From contig NZ_JBQCGW010000322.1 of NCBI RefSeq assembly GCF_051955275.1, positions 6,932 through 70,931 of the forward strand: DNA of 64,000 nt, in the 5' to 3' direction. Positions within the stretch are counted from its first letter, which is position 1, and each line of letters starts with the position of its first letter. The notes under the pieces are model-generated. The model did not search any database, was not told where the DNA came from, and saw only the letters and a list, made by a program, of their open reading frames with translations. This document shows positions 52,468-60,936 of this stretch, one piece after another. Made by a program: the position numbers and the translations under genes. Origin of the DNA: Pseudobacter sp051955275. Its GTDB lineage: Bacteria; Bacteroidota; Bacteroidia; Chitinophagales; Chitinophagaceae.

Positions 52468-53559
52468 TTATTGCATCAGTTCAAAGGAGATGTTCAGCTT
52501 CTCTGCCAGTTTCTGCAGGTCTTCCGCAACCGGCTCCAGCAGCGGGATTCCATGCTCCAGGCGGCTTGCTTCCATTTCTCTTTCAGGGTCTCCGGGAATC
52601 AGCACACGCTCCTCTCCTTCAATGGGTCTGGCACTGCGGAAACGACGCAGCCAGGTATCCATATTTTCCTTGAATGCTGAAGCAGGCCTGAATGCATCCA
52701 CACGCATGGCGCCGAAGAAATGACCGATGCCCTTGCCCGGCATGGAGTCCGGCATTGGCACGTAAGCAGGGAATGGCGGTACCCAGGGGCCGTAGTTGGC
52801 GCCGCTCAGCACACCACAGAAGATATCCACCATGGCGCCCAGCGCATAGCCTTTGTGCGAGCCATGCTCCCTGTCGCCACCCAGCGGAAGCAGGGCCCCG
52901 CCCGACTTTACAGCGTGCGCATCTGTGGTTGCCTGTCCTTTTGCATCCTGTACCCAGCCCAGCGGCGCATCCATATTCTTGCGCTGCAGGATCTCCAGCT
53001 TGCCGTTGGCGGCCGTTGTGGTGGCCAGATCGGCAATGAAGGGCTGTTCCTGTCCGGCCGGAATGGCCACGCAGATGGGATTGGTGCCCAGTAATTTTTC
53101 AGCAGAGAAAGTGGGCGCCACCAATGGGCTTGCATTGGTCATGGCAATCCCTATCATATCATGTTCCAGGGCCATCATACCATGATAACCCGCAATTCCA
53201 AAGTGATTACTATTTTCCACACTCACCCATCCTGTTCCAACATTCTTCGCTTTATCGATGGCCACTTGCATGGCATAAGGCGCTACCACCAGGCCCAGCC
53301 CGCTGTCCCCATCCACTACGGCCGTTGAAGGCGTTTCATGCACGATGCGGATATCCGGTGTAGCGTTCACGCGTTTCACTTCCCATAAACGCACGTAACC
53401 GCTGAGGCGCGCCACGCCATGGGAGTCGATGCCGCGGAGGTCTGCGGAGAGCAGCACCCTGGCGGCTGTGGCCGCATGTTCCGCATTGCACCCGATCTGT
53501 TTGAATACATTTTCCGTAAAATGAAGCAGGTGTTCGTATGAATAGATCCTTTCTGCCAT
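52468..53559 (-). CDS. Ldh-family (malate/L-sulfolactate-type) oxidoreductase
   Basis: A 363-residue NAD(P)-dependent dehydrogenase of the type 2 malate/lactate family (Ldh_2). Seen: SADLRGIDSHGVARLSGYVR near residues 50-70, GWVSVENSNHFGIAGYHGMM with the family His, IGIAMTNASPLVAPTFS, LGTNPICVAIPAG, and GSHKGYALGAMVDIFCGVLS at the end. Members use malate, sulfolactate, ureidoglycolate or 2,3-diketogulonate, so the substrate is open. No other enzyme of these pathways is adjacent. Its promoter region contains a REP-like palindrome. Confidence 0.88.
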   Translation of the reverse strand: MAERIYSYEHLLHFTENVFKQIGCNAEHAATAARVLLSADLRGIDSHGVARLSGYVRLWEVKRVNATPDIRIVHETPSTAVVDGDSGLGLVVAPYAMQVAIDKAKNVGTGWVSVENSNHFGIAGYHGMMALEHDMIGIAMTNASPLVAPTFSAEKLLGTNPICVAIPAGQEQPFIADLATTTAANGKLEILQRKNMDAPLGWVQDAKGQATTDAHAVKSGGALLPLGGDREHGSHKGYALGAMVDIFCGVLSGANYGPWVPPFPAYVPMPDSMPGKGIGHFFGAMRVDAFRPASAFKENMDTWLRRFRSARPIEGEERVLIPGDPEREMEASRLEHGIPLLEPVAEDLQKLAEKLNISFELMQ

Positions 53560-53640
53560 AGCTGAGATATTGTAAAAAGAAGGGCAAGTTATAGATTATT
53601 TCGGAGAGCGGATTGGGGAGGAAGGAGCTGTTACAGCAGG

Positions 53641-53779
53641 GTGCCGCAGTCGCTCGCTTCCCCGCGAGTGGCCATATATGCAGTTCGCCTCCGGCGAACC
53701 AACAGGATGTTGCACCTGACTGGTTCGCCGGAGGCGAAAAAATAGAAGTAACTCGCGGGGGACGCGAGCTACTGGGCAC
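53641..53779. repeat. REP-like nested palindrome, copy c
   Basis: Left arm GTGCCGCAGTCGCTCGC with CCCCGCGAGT mirrors right arm ACTCGCGGGGGACGCGAGC and CTACTGGGCAC. Inside, TTCGCCTCCGGCGAA and TTCGCCGGAGGCGAA are each hairpins and also mirror each other over a 27-base spacer. This is the longest copy in the window. Confidence 0.85.
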
Positions 53780-53846
53780 ACTATTATTTGTAGGCACACT
53801 CTAATTATCAGGCATGCTCTTATTATCAGGCACGCTCAACAATCAT
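53775..53846. repeat. Four 18-bp tandem units next to REP-like copy c
   Basis: Units at 53775, 53793, 53811 and 53829 follow the pattern GGCACRCTNNNATTATCA with substitutions (GGCACACTCTAATTATCA, GGCATGCTCTTATTATCA). The first unit overlaps the end of the REP-like palindrome (GGGCAC), so the array may have grown by slippage from the repeat's edge. It ends 10 bases from the stop of the 53856 gene. Confidence 0.75.
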
Positions 53847-53855
53847 CAGTGCTCA

Positions 53856-54728
53856 CTATTTTAAAGCTTTCACCTGTTCGTTGAAGAACTGCACTATCTC
53901 TTTCACATCCCCTGTATTATTATGCCAGTTGCTCTCGTGCTCGATGGAGAACATGCCTTTAAAACCCTGGCGTTTGAACTCGGCAAACACTTCAGGGAAT
54001 TTGATCACGCCTTTACCCGGAATGGTATCGGCAGCTTTGGTATCATTGAAAGTAACCACATCTTTCAGGTGTGAACCGATGATACGGCCTTCCAGTTTCT
54101 TCAGGCACTCGGTAACATCCAGGCCATTGCGGGCCCAGTGGCCAACGTCGGCGCAGGCATACAGATTGGGGTGGCCTTTCATGGCATTGATCACAGAATC
54201 CGGGTGTGCATATGCATTCGGATAAGGGTGATCATGGATAGCGATGGGAATATTATAAGCACCGGCCAGGCTGTCGGCGATATGCAGGTGTTCTTTCTTA
54301 GGCTCGGAAGTGATGTATTGAACACCCATATCCTTTGCGAGATCGAAGGTTTGTTTCCACTCAGCTTCTGACTGTGGCACCACCACACCAAAAGCCACCA
54401 TGCTGATACCTTTGGCCTGCAGCATGCTCTTCACACGCTGACGCCCTTCAGCAGAGAGACGGATATTCAGGGTGTCTTTGGAAGTTGAGTCCAGCGGCTG
54501 CCCCAGGTATGCTTCAATATATTTAATTCCGGCACTGTCTGCTTTTTCAAGCGCTGTAGCAAAAGGGAAAACGTGGAAAGTCCAGAACTGAACACCCAGT
54601 TTCCACTGTGATGTTACAGAATCGGTAGCATTCATAGTTGTCTCAGTTGGTTTGGCAGGCTGATCGCCACAATGGATGAGCAGCATCATCAGAGAGGATA
54701 CCGCGAACGTTACAAACAATCTTTGCAT
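53856..54728 (-). CDS. Sugar phosphate isomerase/epimerase-like TIM-barrel lipoprotein
   Basis: A 290-residue AP-endonuclease-2-type TIM barrel with lipobox LLIHC (Cys near residue 20). Barrel landmarks: KLGVQFWTFHVFPFATALEK, GIKYIEAYLG, EHLHIADSLAGAYNIPIAIH with DHPYPN, YACADVGHWARNGLD with metal-binding His/Asp, IIGSHLKDVVTF and GMFSIEHESNWHNN with the Glu ligand. The family includes myo-inosose dehydratases and 3-keto-sugar or xylose-isomerase-like enzymes; the lipoprotein anchor suggests periplasmic sugar processing. Substrate unknown. Divergent from the 54815 gene. Confidence 0.87.
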   Translation of the reverse strand: MQRLFVTFAVSSLMMLLIHCGDQPAKPTETTMNATDSVTSQWKLGVQFWTFHVFPFATALEKADSAGIKYIEAYLGQPLDSTSKDTLNIRLSAEGRQRVKSMLQAKGISMVAFGVVVPQSEAEWKQTFDLAKDMGVQYITSEPKKEHLHIADSLAGAYNIPIAIHDHPYPNAYAHPDSVINAMKGHPNLYACADVGHWARNGLDVTECLKKLEGRIIGSHLKDVVTFNDTKAADTIPGKGVIKFPEVFAEFKRQGFKGMFSIEHESNWHNNTGDVKEIVQFFNEQVKALK

Positions 54729-54802
54729 TGGCTAAATCGGTTTAGTATGATGGCGTTAAGATACGTCGTTTTTACACATCTCCCGGCATCAATCTGATCC
54801 TT

Positions 54803-54810
54803 TACATTTG
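54803..54810 (+). promoter_or_regulatory. Bacteroidota -7 box very close to a start codon
   Basis: TACATTTG lies only 4 bases before the ATG at 54815. If used, the transcript would be nearly leaderless, or a downstream ATG would be the true start. Confidence 0.4.
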
Positions 54811-54814
54811 TAGT

Positions 54815-56110
54815 ATGAAAATATGGGCCGGTCTCCTGCTGCTGATCCTTGTCAGCAACGGATATGCGCAGCAGCGAAGAGAGGATATCTACAGTGGTTT
54901 TGTTACGTTCGACAGGCGGATGAAGTTTGATCATGAGCTTCGTCAGCGTGTGGTGGCCAATACTTTTGCGCTGGAGCCCGACAGCGACAATGAGTACCGT
55001 TTTGAATCGGCCTGCAATGCCATCTCCCAGTACCAACTCAAAAATGACAGGATCAAAGCCGGTCTGCATAAGCTTTTCAGCCAGTACCAGCAGCTGGAAT
55101 ACGATACCCGCCGTGCCTTGCTGGAAGCCGTATATGCCGTATACCCTGATGAATTTTCAACCGAAGTAAGTACTACTTTATCCAATGCCGTCTTCCCCAA
55201 ACTCTTTGCAATGGGAGCTGCCTACCTCTATCGTAACGACAGCAGCATCAATAACGGCAACCTGCTCAAGATCTCGATGGTGGAGCAGTTTCCCGGCTAC
55301 GACACCATCCCCATTCTGCTGGAGCTGGAGAAATACATCAACCTTCATTCCAGAGAAATAAAATCGCCCACGCCCGACCTGGCTGCTCTCTTCCGTCACA
55401 ACCGGAATGCAAAACGGAAAGTGATCTATTCGCTCCAGCGATGGGACCGCAATTATCCCGGCCTTGCGCTGGTGCAATATGCAGACGGTCGCTTTGCGCG
55501 CCATCCCGATGGCCGTCTCATGGTCTTCGAGCAGCTGGCCCGCTCGGCCTCCGATCTTCCCTACTTTATCACCAATGGCAGTACGCCACAGGGTGTATAC
55601 AGTATCAATGGTACAGCCGTATCAAAGAACCAGCTGATCGGCCCCACCCCTAACTTCCAGTTGACCATGCCTTTTGAAGGTCGCTGGCAGCAATATTTTC
55701 AGTTGCAGCATGACACCATTCCCTGGGACAGTACCAGGAATGTTGAGCAGCTCTACCAGCAACTGCTTCCTCCCCAATGGAGCCAGTACCTGCCGATGCA
55801 GCAGGCCTTCCATGCGGGCAGGATCGGCCGCACGGAGATCATTGCCCACGGCACTACCATCGATCCCGGGTATTTCAAAGGCCAGCCCTACTACCCTCTC
55901 ACGCCAACGATGGGCTGTCTCTGCGCCAAGGAGCTCTGGAATATCTCCAACGGCCGCCTGCTCATCAGCGAGCAGTACAACCTCGTCAGTACATTTTCGG
56001 CTACCCCTGGCAGTAAGGGTTATCTCTTCGTGATCAATCTCAACAACCAGTCCAAAGCCGTCACCCGCGCCGACATCGAAGGCATTGTGCGCCGCTATGA
56101 GGCGGAGTGA
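54815..56110 (+). CDS. Exported protein with L,D-transpeptidase-like C-terminal motif
   Basis: A 431-residue exported protein (signal peptide MKIWAGLLLLILVSNGYA). The first 200 residues are helical and unassigned (FDHELRQRVVANTFAL, YQQLEYDTRRALLEAVYAVY). The second half reads as an YkuD-like fold: LMVFEQLARSASDLPYFITN with STPQGVYSINGT, then IIAHGTTIDPGYF and, about 20 residues on, TPTMGCLCAKELW. His-Gly followed by (S/T)xGC is the catalytic pattern of L,D-transpeptidases, but the usual Arg or His next to the Cys is replaced. It could cross-link or modify peptidoglycan; the call is tentative. Confidence 0.6.
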   Translation: MKIWAGLLLLILVSNGYAQQRREDIYSGFVTFDRRMKFDHELRQRVVANTFALEPDSDNEYRFESACNAISQYQLKNDRIKAGLHKLFSQYQQLEYDTRRALLEAVYAVYPDEFSTEVSTTLSNAVFPKLFAMGAAYLYRNDSSINNGNLLKISMVEQFPGYDTIPILLELEKYINLHSREIKSPTPDLAALFRHNRNAKRKVIYSLQRWDRNYPGLALVQYADGRFARHPDGRLMVFEQLARSASDLPYFITNGSTPQGVYSINGTAVSKNQLIGPTPNFQLTMPFEGRWQQYFQLQHDTIPWDSTRNVEQLYQQLLPPQWSQYLPMQQAFHAGRIGRTEIIAHGTTIDPGYFKGQPYYPLTPTMGCLCAKELWNISNGRLLISEQYNLVSTFSATPGSKGYLFVINLNNQSKAVTRADIEGIVRRYEAE

Positions 56111-56185
56111 AAACAAACAATAAAGCGGAAGTAAGTAAGTAAAGAAGGAAGGAATAAGAAAGAAGGGATAAAAAATGAAAGCAAT

Positions 56186-56239
56186 GTCGCCAGAGGCGAC
56201 GGAATAGCAGTAACTCGCAGGACGCGAGCTACTGGGCAC
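56186..56239. repeat. REP-like palindrome, copy d (right half)
   Basis: GTCGCCAGAGGCGACGGAAT is the inner hairpin, followed by the right arm TAACTCGCAGGACGCGAGC and CTACTGGGCAC as in copies c and e. The left half is absent. It lies 75 bases after the stop of the L,D-transpeptidase-like gene. Confidence 0.75.
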
Positions 56240-56291
56240 TGCGTAATGAAATGCATTAGAACTATAACTGCTGCACCTCCCGGGTTCCCAT

Positions 56292-56440
56292 GCGCAATGG
56301 GATTATGGAAAGCCGGTCTTGAAAACCTACCATTCCACCGCTCATCCCTGCACTACCGCCCTTACACTCCCCTCAACGCCCAATAGTTCCCCCCAGGGTG
56401 TGGGTATGTTTTCCAACCGGCGTTCATAATCCCTTTGCGC
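56292..56440 (-). repeat. 150-bp palindromic element, copy D
   Basis: Read on the minus strand the core contains AAAACATACCCACACC and ends GGTAGGTTTTCAAGACC (one change from the usual GGTATG). The arms GCGCAATGGGATTATG and CATAATCCCTTTGCGC are complementary at 15 of 16 positions and unlike those of the other copies. It fills the gap between two convergent genes. Confidence 0.8.
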
Positions 56441-56474
56441 GAAGCAAAAGCAACAGCAAGTACAAAAGCTAAAA

Positions 56475-56510
56475 TCAAAAAGCCCCGGCTTCCAAAGCCA
56501 GGGCCATATC
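56475..56510 (-). terminator. Intrinsic terminator after ssb
   Basis: GCCCCGGCTT (56482-56491) pairs with AAGCCAGGGC (56495-56504) with one wobble on the minus strand, followed by TTTTTGATTTT on that strand. It lies about 25 bases after the ssb stop. Confidence 0.8.
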
Positions 56511-56529
56511 ATTAGGATGAACCATTTAC

Positions 56530-56988
56530 TTAGAACGGAAGATCGTCAAAGCTTTCATTTCCGCCAGCTGCCGGAGCACTGGCCGGTTGAGCAGGTGCCG
56601 CATTATAACCGCCGCCATTATTGTAGCCGGTGTTATTGCCTGCATTATATCCACCACCTTCGCCGCCTTCAGAACGTGCGCCGAGCAGTTGCACGGAAAG
56701 CACACGCAATGTGAGCGACGCACCGGTTGTACCGTCATTCTTCGGGTACGTGCGTACTTCGGGAGTACCTTCCACATACACCTGAGTGCCTTTGCGGAGG
56801 TAAGGAGCAATACCAGTACGCTCAGTCCAGTAAGCACAATCCACCCAGATGGTCTTGTCTTTCTGGTTGCCCTGGGCATCCCTGAATTTCTCCGTGTGCG
56901 CCACGTTGAAGTTGATGACATTTTTTCCGTTCACTGCGTTCGTCACGCAATCTTTTCCAAGATTGCCTATTACCTGAAGTTTAATCAT
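56530..56988 (-). CDS. ssb: Single-stranded DNA-binding protein
   Basis: A 152-residue SSB. OB fold at about 1-110: IKLQVIGNLGKDCVTNAVNG, VINFNVAHTEKFRD, WVDCAYWTERTGIAPYLRKG, TQVYVEGTPEVRTYP. A Gly/Asn/Tyr/Ala-rich linker follows, and the acidic protein-interaction tip ends SFDDLPF. Housekeeping gene, with its own terminator. Confidence 0.95.
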   Translation of the reverse strand: MIKLQVIGNLGKDCVTNAVNGKNVINFNVAHTEKFRDAQGNQKDKTIWVDCAYWTERTGIAPYLRKGTQVYVEGTPEVRTYPKNDGTTGASLTLRVLSVQLLGARSEGGEGGGYNAGNNTGYNNGGGYNAAPAQPASAPAAGGNESFDDLPF

Positions 56989-57085
56989 AATGATGAGTTT
57001 AGCTGCGTACTTAATGTATACTTTTAAAGCGGCAATTTACACCATCTCTCCTGCGCAGCAATACAGGCAGCCGATGTGGGGAAAA

Positions 57086-59671
57086 CTATTCGTTACGTGC
57101 GGAACCTGCGTCGATATTCCTTCCGAAGAAGATCGCATTCAGGAAGAGTTTGGTCCCTCCCAGCCAGTAGGCCCTGAACACAGGGTTGTCTGCTATGGAG
57201 ATGATCCTGCCACTTCCCGAAGCATTGACCAGCACCGCACCGGAGTTTTTCAGGAGCTCGTAATTCTCCCGTGTAATAAAACCACTTTGCAAAGGTTTGC
57301 TTCCATATACGTAAGGAGTGGCATAAGGGTTCTTGTTCCTCTCAGGAAAAACGCCATTCGATTTAAAAAGATCCACATTCGGATAATGGTAACCGTAAGC
57401 AAGGGGGTGACTGAGGTCAACACTGGCACGGAAAATAGCTCCTGCCATTCTTTGAGCGCCCTCGCGAAACTCGCGCTCCGCGTAAGCTCCTGACTTCAGC
57501 GTATCTTCTTTTGCTTTTTTGAAGCTTACATTGGTGAGACCATTGTTCGCCGCCCATTGTACCGCTTCTTCAGTAAGCACCAGGGTGCCCCCGCCCTGCA
57601 CCCAGCTCTTCAGCTTGTCTTTATTCAGGTCGGGATACGTACCGGGGGGCATGATGATGGTATTGTATTTACTGATGTCCACGCGGTTGAACATCCCTAT
57701 CTCCAGGTGTGTGGCTGGGATATTGAAACGCTGGTCGAGGAGGTGCCAGATCTCTCCGGCATCGGTAGCGCTCACGCCGGCACCTGTGAACATGGCGATC
57801 ACGGGTTTGCTGACGGCCGCCATCCGGCCACTTCCCAGATCGCTGCCACTGAGGGCATTACCGGTTTTCACGGAAGTGATCTCGATCCCGTTCTTTTCAG
57901 CAACCGACTGCATCAGTCTGAACAGCTGCTGTTCATCGATGCGTTGCAGGCCTGCCGGAATAATGATGGTGCCATAACGGAACTGTTTGGGTCCCTTGCT
58001 GGTTTCGATCTCGAAATTAGTGGTGCTCACTTTAGTGAGGATCCCTGCTTCCTGCAATTCATAGAGTGCGCGCGGCGCATAAAATCCATCCCAGGGAAAG
58101 AGATAGGCATAATTGCTCAGACCGCCGGTGACTACACCTTTGGGAGCTTCGGCTTTTGTAATACGCTCGCCGCGTTGTGCGGATCCGGCTTTGGCTGCAT
58201 CCAGCTCCGCGTAGGGCAGACCGAAAGCCAGGGGCATGGTCCAGGCGGTGATATCATAAAAAAGGCTGTCCTTATACGTTAGCGTTCTGTCAAAGATGCC
58301 ATGGATCAGGCGGATCTGCGGTTGGTTGGCAGGTACCAGGTATGCTTTTCCTTTTTCGAATTTGTACCCGTCTGCACTCATATCGTTGTTGAGGGAATAC
58401 ACTTCTATCTGGTGACGAAGCAGCATTTCTGCGAAGAGTGCGGAACGAACGGGATCTTCGGCATCGCCGAATACATATCCTTTCACGGGAGCGGTGGCCA
58501 CTTCGTTCACGGCGCTTTTGTAAAAATCACGCTGGTAATCCAGGAATTCTTTGCGCATCGCTTTGGCGCCTTCCAGTGTGGATAAAGTGGTCACGAACTG
58601 GTTGCGGATGGTAAAGGGGAAGCGGAGGATACCATTGATGGTCTGCTGAGCGTGTCCACGACTGGATCCCTGTTCAAACAGGATGCCGATGCAGCCCTGC
58701 ACATCCGGATAGGTAGAGCCCTTGCCATAATAGAAATCATCATAGCTTTCTTTGGTGAAGTACAGGCTTCCGATCCTGTCCAGGTAGGCCGCATGAAATT
58801 TTCCCAGTTTGGCGGTGAGCTCCTGGTTCTTTGCAGGTGTGAGCGGGTTCACCCTGCTGGGCACGCCGGGTTGAAAGAAGAAGGAGGCATTGCTGCCCTG
58901 CTCGTGATGGTCTGTGAGGATATTGGGTTTCCAGGCATGGAACCAGTTGAGGCGGTTCTGGCTCTCCACGTGAACGGCAGGGAGCCAGTCGCGGTTCAGA
59001 TCAAACCAGTAGTGGTTGAAGCGGCCGCCGGGCCATACTTCATTGAACTCGCGGCTGTTGGGATCGGTCACCAGGTTCTTGCTTTTGTGCTGGTTCACCC
59101 AGGTGGAGAAACGCTGGAGGCCATCGGGATTGAAACTGGGATCGAAGAGGATCACCACATTATCGAGCAGTTCTTCCACCTGGCGGCCCTGACCCGCGGC
59201 CAGGTAGTAAGCGCTGAGGAGGGCGGCATTGGCGCCGCTGGGCTCGTTGCCATGGATAGAATGGCCCACATACACAACAATCGGCATATCACTGGTGTTA
59301 AGTGAGGCCGACTTTGAAGGATCGGTCAGCTGCACATGCTGCTGGCGGATCTTTTCCAGGTTGGCGTGGTTCTTTGGTGAAGTGATGATGAGCAGCACCT
59401 GTGGCCGGGCTTCATAGCTAAGGCCCATGGTTTCCAGCCTGATACGGTCGGGAGCCGCGGTTGCCAGGGCCTTCATGTAGTTTACGAGGCGGTCATGGGT
59501 AATATGCCACTCGCCGGGCTCATGATAAATGATGTCTTTGGGTTTGGGGATGGCAGGGTTATACTGCACAGAATCAGGAAGATAATATGATAATGAAACG
59601 TTCTGGCCGGTACCTGAAAGGGGCAGCATACCGGAAACGACCATCATCATCAGGGATAGTAATTTTCTCAT
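57086..59671 (-). CDS. M14-family zinc carboxypeptidase
   Basis: An exported 861-residue metallopeptidase (signal peptide MRKLLSLMMMVVSGMLPLSG; the ATG at 59671 is preferred over 59677). The catalytic domain spans about 55-360: zinc ligands in VYVGHSIHGNEPSGANAAL (HxxE), the third ligand in NILTDHHEQGSNASFF and the catalytic Glu near GILFEQGSSRG. WFDLNRDWLP is typical of the family. A C-terminal region of about 450 residues has a class I glutamine-amidotransferase-like segment (VIAMFTGAGVSATDAGEIWH, NTIIMPPGTYPDLNKDKLKS, GGGTLVLTEEAVQWAA). Likely degrades peptides outside the inner membrane. Confidence 0.92.
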   Translation of the reverse strand: MRKLLSLMMMVVSGMLPLSGTGQNVSLSYYLPDSVQYNPAIPKPKDIIYHEPGEWHITHDRLVNYMKALATAAPDRIRLETMGLSYEARPQVLLIITSPKNHANLEKIRQQHVQLTDPSKSASLNTSDMPIVVYVGHSIHGNEPSGANAALLSAYYLAAGQGRQVEELLDNVVILFDPSFNPDGLQRFSTWVNQHKSKNLVTDPNSREFNEVWPGGRFNHYWFDLNRDWLPAVHVESQNRLNWFHAWKPNILTDHHEQGSNASFFFQPGVPSRVNPLTPAKNQELTAKLGKFHAAYLDRIGSLYFTKESYDDFYYGKGSTYPDVQGCIGILFEQGSSRGHAQQTINGILRFPFTIRNQFVTTLSTLEGAKAMRKEFLDYQRDFYKSAVNEVATAPVKGYVFGDAEDPVRSALFAEMLLRHQIEVYSLNNDMSADGYKFEKGKAYLVPANQPQIRLIHGIFDRTLTYKDSLFYDITAWTMPLAFGLPYAELDAAKAGSAQRGERITKAEAPKGVVTGGLSNYAYLFPWDGFYAPRALYELQEAGILTKVSTTNFEIETSKGPKQFRYGTIIIPAGLQRIDEQQLFRLMQSVAEKNGIEITSVKTGNALSGSDLGSGRMAAVSKPVIAMFTGAGVSATDAGEIWHLLDQRFNIPATHLEIGMFNRVDISKYNTIIMPPGTYPDLNKDKLKSWVQGGGTLVLTEEAVQWAANNGLTNVSFKKAKEDTLKSGAYAEREFREGAQRMAGAIFRASVDLSHPLAYGYHYPNVDLFKSNGVFPERNKNPYATPYVYGSKPLQSGFITRENYELLKNSGAVLVNASGSGRIISIADNPVFRAYWLGGTKLFLNAIFFGRNIDAGSARNE

Positions 59672-59739
59672 ATACAATGCTTTTGGGGAACTGACGGGTA
59701 AATTACAGAAAAGTTACCAACCAGCTTGCCCGGCATTCG

Positions 59740-59747
59740 TATCTTTG
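59740..59747 (+). promoter_or_regulatory. Bacteroidota -7 box for mnmA
   Basis: TATCTTTG followed by C matches TAnnTTTG. TTAC at 59714 lies where the -33 region is expected. The start codon is 22 bases downstream of the box. Confidence 0.5.
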
Positions 59748-59768
59748 CACGTTCTATTTTTATACATT

Positions 59769-60875
59769 ATGAGCAGGAAAGGAAAAGTTCTGGTGGCCAT
59801 GAGCGGCGGTATCGACAGTACCGTGGCAGCGCTCATGTTACACCACGAAGGTTATGAAGTGGTAGGCATCACCATGAAAACATGGGATTATGCAAGCAGT
59901 GGCGGCAATGGCAAGAAAGAAACGGGGTGTTGCAACCTGGACAGTTTCAATGATGCCCGCATGGCTGCCGTGCAGCATGGGTTCCCGCATTTTGTGCTGG
60001 ATATCCGTGAAGAGTTTGGCGATTTTGTGATCGAGAATTTCGTGGAGGAATACATTGCAGGCCGCACTCCCAACCCCTGCATCATGTGCAATACGCATAT
60101 CAAATGGCGCGCGCTTCTGAAGAGGGCCGATGCCATGGACTGCGATTTCATTGCCACAGGCCACTACGGCGTTATCAACCAGCATACCAACGGAAGATAT
60201 TATATCAGCAAGGGCGTGGATGATACCAAAGACCAGAGCTATGTGCTCTGGGGATTGCAGCAGGACCTGCTGAGCCGCACCCTCCTGCCGCTGGGCAAGT
60301 ACCGCAAGACCGAGATCCGCCAGATGGCGCATGATTTCGGATACCCGGAACTGGCAAAGAAAGCGGAGAGCTATGAGATCTGCTTTGTGCCGGACAATGA
60401 TTACCGGGGCTTCCTCAAACGCAGGATCGACGGACTTGAAGAGAAAGTGGCCGGCGGTAACTTCGTTGATAAAACAGGAAAGATACTCGGACAACATAAA
60501 GGATACCCCTTCTACACTATCGGCCAGAGAAAGGGCCTCGACATTGCTTTTGGTAAGCCTATGTTCGTCACCAATATCATCCCCGAAACCAATACGGTGA
60601 TGCTGGGTGATGAAGACGATCTGAACCGTCAGGAAATGATCGTGGGCAAGATCAACTGGCTTAAGTACGATGGTATTACGGATGGAATGGAAGCCAATAC
60701 CCGTATCAGGTATAAAGACAGGGGAACGCTTTCCAACCTCTACACCCATGAAAATGGCGTGCTGGTCCGTTTTTATGAGGATGCCAAAGGTGTGGCGCCC
60801 GGACAAAGTGCTGTTTTCTATGAAGGCGATGATGTGATTGGCGGAGGAATTATACAAAGAAGCCACCTGCTCTGA
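59769..60875 (+). CDS. mnmA: tRNA 2-thiouridylase MnmA
   Basis: ATP-dependent thiolation of U34 in tRNA for Lys, Glu and Gln. A 368-residue enzyme: PP-loop VLVAMSGGIDSTVAALML, EGYEVVGITMKTWDY, the catalytic Cys pair in GRTPNPCIMCNTHIKW and AESYEICFVPDNDYR, DQSYVLWGLQQDLLSRTLLP, and YPFYTIGQRKGLDIAFG. The ATG at 59769 (MSRKGKVLVAM) is preferred because a promoter box lies upstream of it and overlaps the longer frame's start. Confidence 0.96.
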   Translation: MSRKGKVLVAMSGGIDSTVAALMLHHEGYEVVGITMKTWDYASSGGNGKKETGCCNLDSFNDARMAAVQHGFPHFVLDIREEFGDFVIENFVEEYIAGRTPNPCIMCNTHIKWRALLKRADAMDCDFIATGHYGVINQHTNGRYYISKGVDDTKDQSYVLWGLQQDLLSRTLLPLGKYRKTEIRQMAHDFGYPELAKKAESYEICFVPDNDYRGFLKRRIDGLEEKVAGGNFVDKTGKILGQHKGYPFYTIGQRKGLDIAFGKPMFVTNIIPETNTVMLGDEDDLNRQEMIVGKINWLKYDGITDGMEANTRIRYKDRGTLSNLYTHENGVLVRFYEDAKGVAPGQSAVFYEGDDVIGGGIIQRSHLL

Positions 60876-60936
60876 TCCAAAGCAATAAAAGCCTCGTAAA
60901 TACGTTGGATTATATCAGCAACTAACTGGTTTTTGC

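Noticed and set aside
59838..60866. A 342-codon minus-strand frame opposite mnmA
   Set aside because: It is complementary to mnmA and has no recognisable domain or start context.
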